Of a stretch of 14,031 nucleotides of DNA, positions 8,031-14,031 are shown piece after piece. This DNA is from Roseiarcus sp963755075 (GTDB lineage Bacteria; Pseudomonadota; Alphaproteobacteria; Rhizobiales; Beijerinckiaceae). Location: NCBI GenBank assembly GCA_963755075.1, contig CAVWKL010000131.1, forward strand, positions 1 through 14,031, in the 5' to 3' direction. The position numbers and the translations under genes were made by a program. The notes beneath the pieces were generated by a model. The model was not told the DNA's origin and ran no database searches. It saw only the letters and a list, made by a program, of their open reading frames with translations. The first letter of the stretch is position 1. Every line of letters begins with the position of its first letter.

Positions 8031-9646
8031 GCACGACAATGCGGGAAGCCCTGTCGCCCCTATCGCGACAAATGTCGCGCGTTGTGCGTGAACATGAAAT
8101 CTTGCGCGTCGCTGGCGCCCTGCGGGCTGATTCCGCCAATCAGGCGGCGCGGGCCGCGATTGAAGAAGTTCTGAAATGGGTGCAGAAGCGCTGCGGAGGG
8201 CATCTTCCTCCGGCAGCCCGGCAGCTTGAGAGTTTCGACTATTTTTCTGGCGGCAGAAATAGCAGCTGCGCAACCATCAAGACCGATGGTTGCGACATTT
8301 GGGCCATTCGCGCCGACGATCCGGACAAGTCGGTTCCCGAGAGGGTATGGACGACCGAAGTCGTCATCGGCCACCTTCCGAGCGAGCCGGCGAGATTCAG
8401 CGCCCGACTTCTCGTCAGCACGCCCGAGGACAGTCTCTATATTGAGCCGCATACGCCCGGATTTGTGCAACAGGTCGCCACGACCTGCGCGCTCATGCGC
8501 GGACGATATCCTCTCTTTCCAGAACCGACATTTGTCGACACGGAAGATGCAGCGCGCGAGCTGATTGCGCATCTGGTCGATCCCGAGCGCGCTTTGCCCA
8601 CATTCGTCGTCACACTGCCCGACGACGCGGACAGCGCGCATCCGACGCTGAATCCCGACGCGCTGAGCCGCGCGATGTTGGGCCTTGCGCACGTCGCTGT
8701 CGTGACGCCAGCCGTTACGTGGGCCTTGACGGAGCGCTTCGGCAAGTTCCGTTCGGTGTTCGGCGGCGCGGCCCGCGTTTACATGCCCGGCTTCGACGAA
8801 GGTTCGGACCCCTATTTGCATCGCCTCGTTCTGGCGAATCAGATCGACACTCCCGAGGGCGCGCAACGCTGCCAGCTCTGGATGCGCCAGCTTGCGGCAG
8901 AAGAAAGCCTCAGGACGGCCAAGCTCGGGCGGGACGTCCTCGCCTTCGCCTCGATCCGAGACGCCAGCTTGGCTCTGCGGCAGGAGATTCTGCGAAACGA
9001 GGGCGCAAGCAACTCCGACAAACTCGAAGCGGCGCAAACTCGGCTTTCGGCGCTGCAAAAAGACGTCGAGCGGTTGATCTCCGAACAGGACTATTACGTC
9101 GAAGAGTCCGAAAAGGAGCGCCGCCGTGCGGAACTGGCTGAACAGCAGGCCAAGAGCGCGGTATATCGGATTCAAGCGCTTACCGACCTACTGAGCTCAA
9201 GAGGCGTCGACCCCAACTCGCAAATTGAGTTCCCGCAGGCGTGGGAGGAACTGCCGGACTGGTGCGACGAGAATCTCGCCGGTCTCCTAGTCCTGACGGC
9301 GGCGGCGCGTCGCGGAATCAAAAAGGCGCGTTTTGAGGACGCGGCACTCGCGGCTCGGTGCCTCTTCTGGCTCGCCAAAGATTGCCGGAGCGCTCGTGTT
9401 GGCGGCGGCGACGGCTCGCTTCGCGATGTTCCCATCGAAGAGGGCGTCAGGAATGCCAATTGCGGTAGCGACGCTTACGACTTCGATTGGAATGGTCGCA
9501 GCCTCTCTGCGGACTGGCACGTCAAGAACGGCGGGAACACTCGCGATCCGGTCCGGTGCCTCAGAATCTATTACACCTTCGACGAGCAGACGCAGCAGAT
9601 CATCGTTTCGGACCTGCCGGCCCATCGCCACACGGACGCGACATGA
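8027..9646 (+). CDS. Unknown 539-aa coiled-coil protein coupled to the HEPN gene
   Basis: I do not recognise a named family. From ATG 8027 (ATGA overlap with the HEPN stop; GGAG at 8015-8018, 8-nt spacer; an ATG at 8003 is less likely) the product has 539 residues and no membrane segment. Visible parts are: an N-terminal helical and mixed region (1-215), a segment with GGAARVYMPGF (247-256) and a DPYLHRLVL stretch after it, a charged coiled coil (about 331-390, rich in E/K/R/Q/A), and a compact C-terminal domain (about 405-539). The C-terminus has a WHVKNGG strand, then CLRIYYTFDEQTQQIIVSDL and a final PAHRHT. That end looks like the strand-rich tail of RelE/ParE-like folds that finish near a basic/His residue; this is a weak resemblance. 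Coupling on both sides suggests a stoichiometric partner, effector or sensor within the defence operon. Confidence 0.75.
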   Translation: MSTTMREALSPLSRQMSRVVREHEILRVAGALRADSANQAARAAIEEVLKWVQKRCGGHLPPAARQLESFDYFSGGRNSSCATIKTDGCDIWAIRADDPDKSVPERVWTTEVVIGHLPSEPARFSARLLVSTPEDSLYIEPHTPGFVQQVATTCALMRGRYPLFPEPTFVDTEDAARELIAHLVDPERALPTFVVTLPDDADSAHPTLNPDALSRAMLGLAHVAVVTPAVTWALTERFGKFRSVFGGAARVYMPGFDEGSDPYLHRLVLANQIDTPEGAQRCQLWMRQLAAEESLRTAKLGRDVLAFASIRDASLALRQEILRNEGASNSDKLEAAQTRLSALQKDVERLISEQDYYVEESEKERRRAELAEQQAKSAVYRIQALTDLLSSRGVDPNSQIEFPQAWEELPDWCDENLAGLLVLTAAARRGIKKARFEDAALAARCLFWLAKDCRSARVGGGDGSLRDVPIEEGVRNANCGSDAYDFDWNGRSLSADWHVKNGGNTRDPVRCLRIYYTFDEQTQQIIVSDLPAHRHTDAT

Positions 9647-9714
9647 CGAACGCAAGCATCAGCGGGTCCCTCACCGTCCACATGGTGCCGAGAAATGGGG
9701 AGGCATCGGCATGA
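9643..9714 (+). CDS. 23-codon ORF bridging the 539-aa gene and fic
   Basis: ATG 9643 overlaps the preceding stop as ATGA, and its own TGA (9712-9714) overlaps the fic ATG at 9711 as another ATGA. The peptide is MTNASISGSLTVHMVPRNGE followed by ASA, with no domain I recognise. It lacks the (S/T)xxxE(G/N) motif of separate Fic antitoxins, and that motif is present in the Fic protein itself. Its exact fit between two overlaps argues for a translation-coupling ORF or the stub of a deleted gene. The GGAGG that would serve fic (9699-9703) lies within it. The strong coupling geometry supports translation; no function can be assigned. Confidence 0.4.
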   Translation: MTNASISGSLTVHMVPRNGEASA

Positions 9715-10836
9715 GCGGACCGGTTCGCTACCATCTCAACGCATTCCCACCCGCCAACATCGATTGGCCCCGAACTCGTCCCCTTGATCGGGCGGGCCAA
9801 CGCCGCGCTGGCGCGCTACGACGGGCTCGTCGCCTCGATACCCAATCCCGCGGTCCTGCTTTCGCCGCTGACGACGCAAGAGGCGGTTCTATCGTCGAAG
9901 ATCGAGGGCACGGTCGTCACAATGGGCGAAGTCCTTCAGATCGAGGCCGGCGCCGGCCGCGATTTAGGGCAGCCCAAGCGAGATGACGCCGAGGAAATTC
10001 GCAACTACCGCACCGCATTGCGCGTAGCCGAGAAGGCGCTTGGCGAAAGGCCACTCTCCCAGGCTCTGCTGAAGGAGGTTCACGCCGTGCTGATGCGTGG
10101 CGTGCGCGGCCGCGACAAAACGCCTGGCGCCTATCGGTCCGAACAGAACTGGATCGGCTCGCCGGGTTGCATGGTCGAAAACGCTTCGTTCGTTCCGATC
10201 CCGCAATCGCAGCTTCAATCCGGCATGGACGCCTGGTCGAACTACCTCAGCAAAGTGCGGGAACTCGATCCCCTGGTGCAGCTTGCGATCGTTCATGCCG
10301 AGTTCGAGTCGCTCCATCCCTTCAAGGACGGCAACGGCCGTCTGGGGCGAATGATCATCCCGCTCTTCCTGTTCGAACGGAAATTGCTCGGCTCCCCGAG
10401 TTTCTACATGAGCGGCTATCTGGAGGCGCGGCGGGATGAATACGTCGAGGCATTGCGAGCAATTTCACGCGACGGCGCCTGGACGGAGTGGTGCGAGTTC
10501 TTCCTCGCCGGATTGATCAATCAGGCGGCGGAGAATCAGTCCAAAGCGCAGGCGATCGTCGAGCTGCACCGCCAAATGCTTATGCGGGTGGCCAAAGCCA
10601 CCCATTCAGAGCACGCCGCCAGCGCGGTCGAATTCCTGTTCGCTCAGCCGATATTCGCCAGCTCGCATTTCGTCCAAGAATCGCGGATTCCGCGCCCGAC
10701 TGCCTTACGGTTTCTTCGCGTGCTACGCGACCAGGGCGTCTTACGGGCCCTTTTCGAAGGGTCTGGGCCTAACCCGGCAATCTACGCGTTTCCCGAGTTG
10801 ATCAACATCGCCGAGGGCCGAACGGTGTTTTCGTAG
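9711..10836 (+). pseudogene. fic: Class II Fic AMPylase-type protein, frameshifted near its N-terminus
   Basis: Fic proteins usually transfer AMP to target proteins. ATG 9711 has an excellent ribosome site (GGAGG 9699-9703, 7-nt spacer), and its first 21 codons (MSGPVRYHLNAFPPANIDWP then R) are a typical Fic N-terminus. The frame then jumps: one extra A at 9773/9774 separates it from LVPLIGRANAAL and the rest. Removing that base gives one 374-aa protein. Without it, translation from 9711 runs into an unrelated frame ending at 9986. The remaining frame, from TTG 9784 (350 aa numbering), holds SSKIEG (37-42), the inhibitory (S/T)xxxE(G/N) motif that marks class II, then HPFKDGNGRLGR (178-189), the complete Fic core, and a winged-helix-like C-terminus. 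A restart at TTG 9784 could therefore still give an active core, though no ribosome site precedes it. Fic genes inside type I R-M loci are a known association. Confidence 0.82.
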
Positions 10837-10837
10837 A

Positions 10838-10898
10838 GTCTCATTCGTTAGCAGGCGATGCGCTAGCGTCTCATTCTCTGTCACAACTGAGACGCTAG
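10838..10898. promoter_or_regulatory. Inverted and direct repeats upstream of hsdR, candidate operator
   Basis: A perfect 11-bp inverted repeat, CTAGCGTCTCA (10863-10873) and TGAGACGCTAG (10888-10898), surrounds a 14-nt loop. GTCTCATTC occurs twice, at 10838-10846 and 10868-10876, 30 nt apart. A further TGAGA lies near 10918-10922. The stem is not followed by a T run, so an intrinsic terminator is unlikely. Repeated half-sites in the only real spacer of the operon, just before hsdR, suggest binding of a regulator or an mRNA structure controlling hsdR. A weak promoter-like pair (TCGGCA 10900-10905, TACAAA 10923-10928) follows. Confidence 0.55.
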
Positions 10899-10949
10899 GT
10901 CGGCAATGATCAATAGGTGAGATACAAATTCTCAGAAGGATCAAGGAGA

Positions 10950-13876
<2,927 letters not shown>

Positions 13877-13884
13877 CGCAGGTC

Positions 13885-14031
13885 ATGCGCAAGCACGAAC
13901 GCGACATCGCGCAATTGCGTGAGCGGGCGACATTCTGGGCTGGCAAGCTTAAGGTGTCGCCTCGGCTCGTCCGCGTGCAACGGATGACTCGCAAATGGGG
14001 ATCGTGCTCATCGCGCGGCACGATCACGCTC
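13885..14031 (+). CDS. YgjP-like (WbuP/M48-type) metallopeptidase, N-terminal part, cut by window edge
   Basis: Only 49 codons are visible. ATG 13885 lies 8 nt after the hsdR stop, with AGG just before it. The peptide has a helical start (RKHERDIAQLRERATFWAGK), then VSPRLVRVQRMTRKWGSCSS and GTITL. The RKWGSCSSRGTI block is the hallmark that precedes the HExxH zinc site in YgjP-like, SprT-related metallopeptidases; the zinc motif itself would lie beyond the window. Such genes are often the last gene of type I R-M operons after hsdR, where their role is unknown. Proteolysis of HsdR by ClpXP is a known control in some type I systems, but a link to this protein is speculation. Confidence 0.8.
   Translation, partial: MRKHERDIAQLRERATFWAGKLKVSPRLVRVQRMTRKWGSCSSRGTITL

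Noticed and set aside
7050..8273. Long minus-strand open frame (about 407 codons) opposite hsdS and the HEPN gene
   Set aside because: High-GC shadow frame; the plus strand here has motif-supported genes with ATGA coupling.
8060..9175. Minus-strand open frame (about 371 codons) opposite the 539-aa gene
   Set aside because: Shadow frame with no recognisable motifs; the opposite gene has a good ribosome site and coupled start.

Overview
The window reads as part of a high-GC alphaproteobacterial chromosome, probably Hyphomicrobiales. I infer this from codon bias, protein style and the tRNA-Arg(CCG) remnant, not from a database match. It splits into two parts at a tRNA fragment near 2.6 kb.

Positions 1-2558 lie outside the integrated element. 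They carry a polymorphic-toxin pair: an effector with a C-terminal PD-(D/E)XK nuclease domain of the Tox-REase-5 type, interrupted by one in-frame TAA, followed 13 nt later by an Imm52-like immunity gene that looks intact.

A 45-nt 3' piece of a tRNA-Arg(CCG) gene (2559-2603, minus strand) ends exactly at the edge of the anticodon loop. It is followed by an AT-rich leader with a promoter and a tyrosine recombinase (2747-4036). This is the end of an integrative element whose far end lies beyond the window.

The cargo, from 4299 to the right edge, is a type I restriction-modification operon with extra genes inside it. The order is hsdM (with an XRE-type DNA-binding domain fused to its N-terminus), hsdS, a HEPN-type gene with an RDAVAH motif, a 539-aa coiled-coil protein of unknown family, a 23-codon ORF, a class II Fic gene, hsdR, and the start of a YgjP-like metallopeptidase gene. 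From hsdM to fic every stop overlaps the next start (17 nt, then four ATGA junctions), so these genes are translationally coupled. hsdR is set apart by a 113-nt spacer holding a perfect 11-bp inverted repeat.

Three genes are damaged in this sequence: the toxin by a nonsense codon, fic by one extra base near codon 21, and hsdR by one missing base between Walker A and the DEAH box. Either the lesions are real, leaving active modification with crippled restriction and an altered Fic, or some are sequencing errors. The most novel element is the HEPN / coiled-coil / micro-ORF / Fic block nested between hsdS and hsdR, under a possibly self-regulated and possibly leaderless hsdM.
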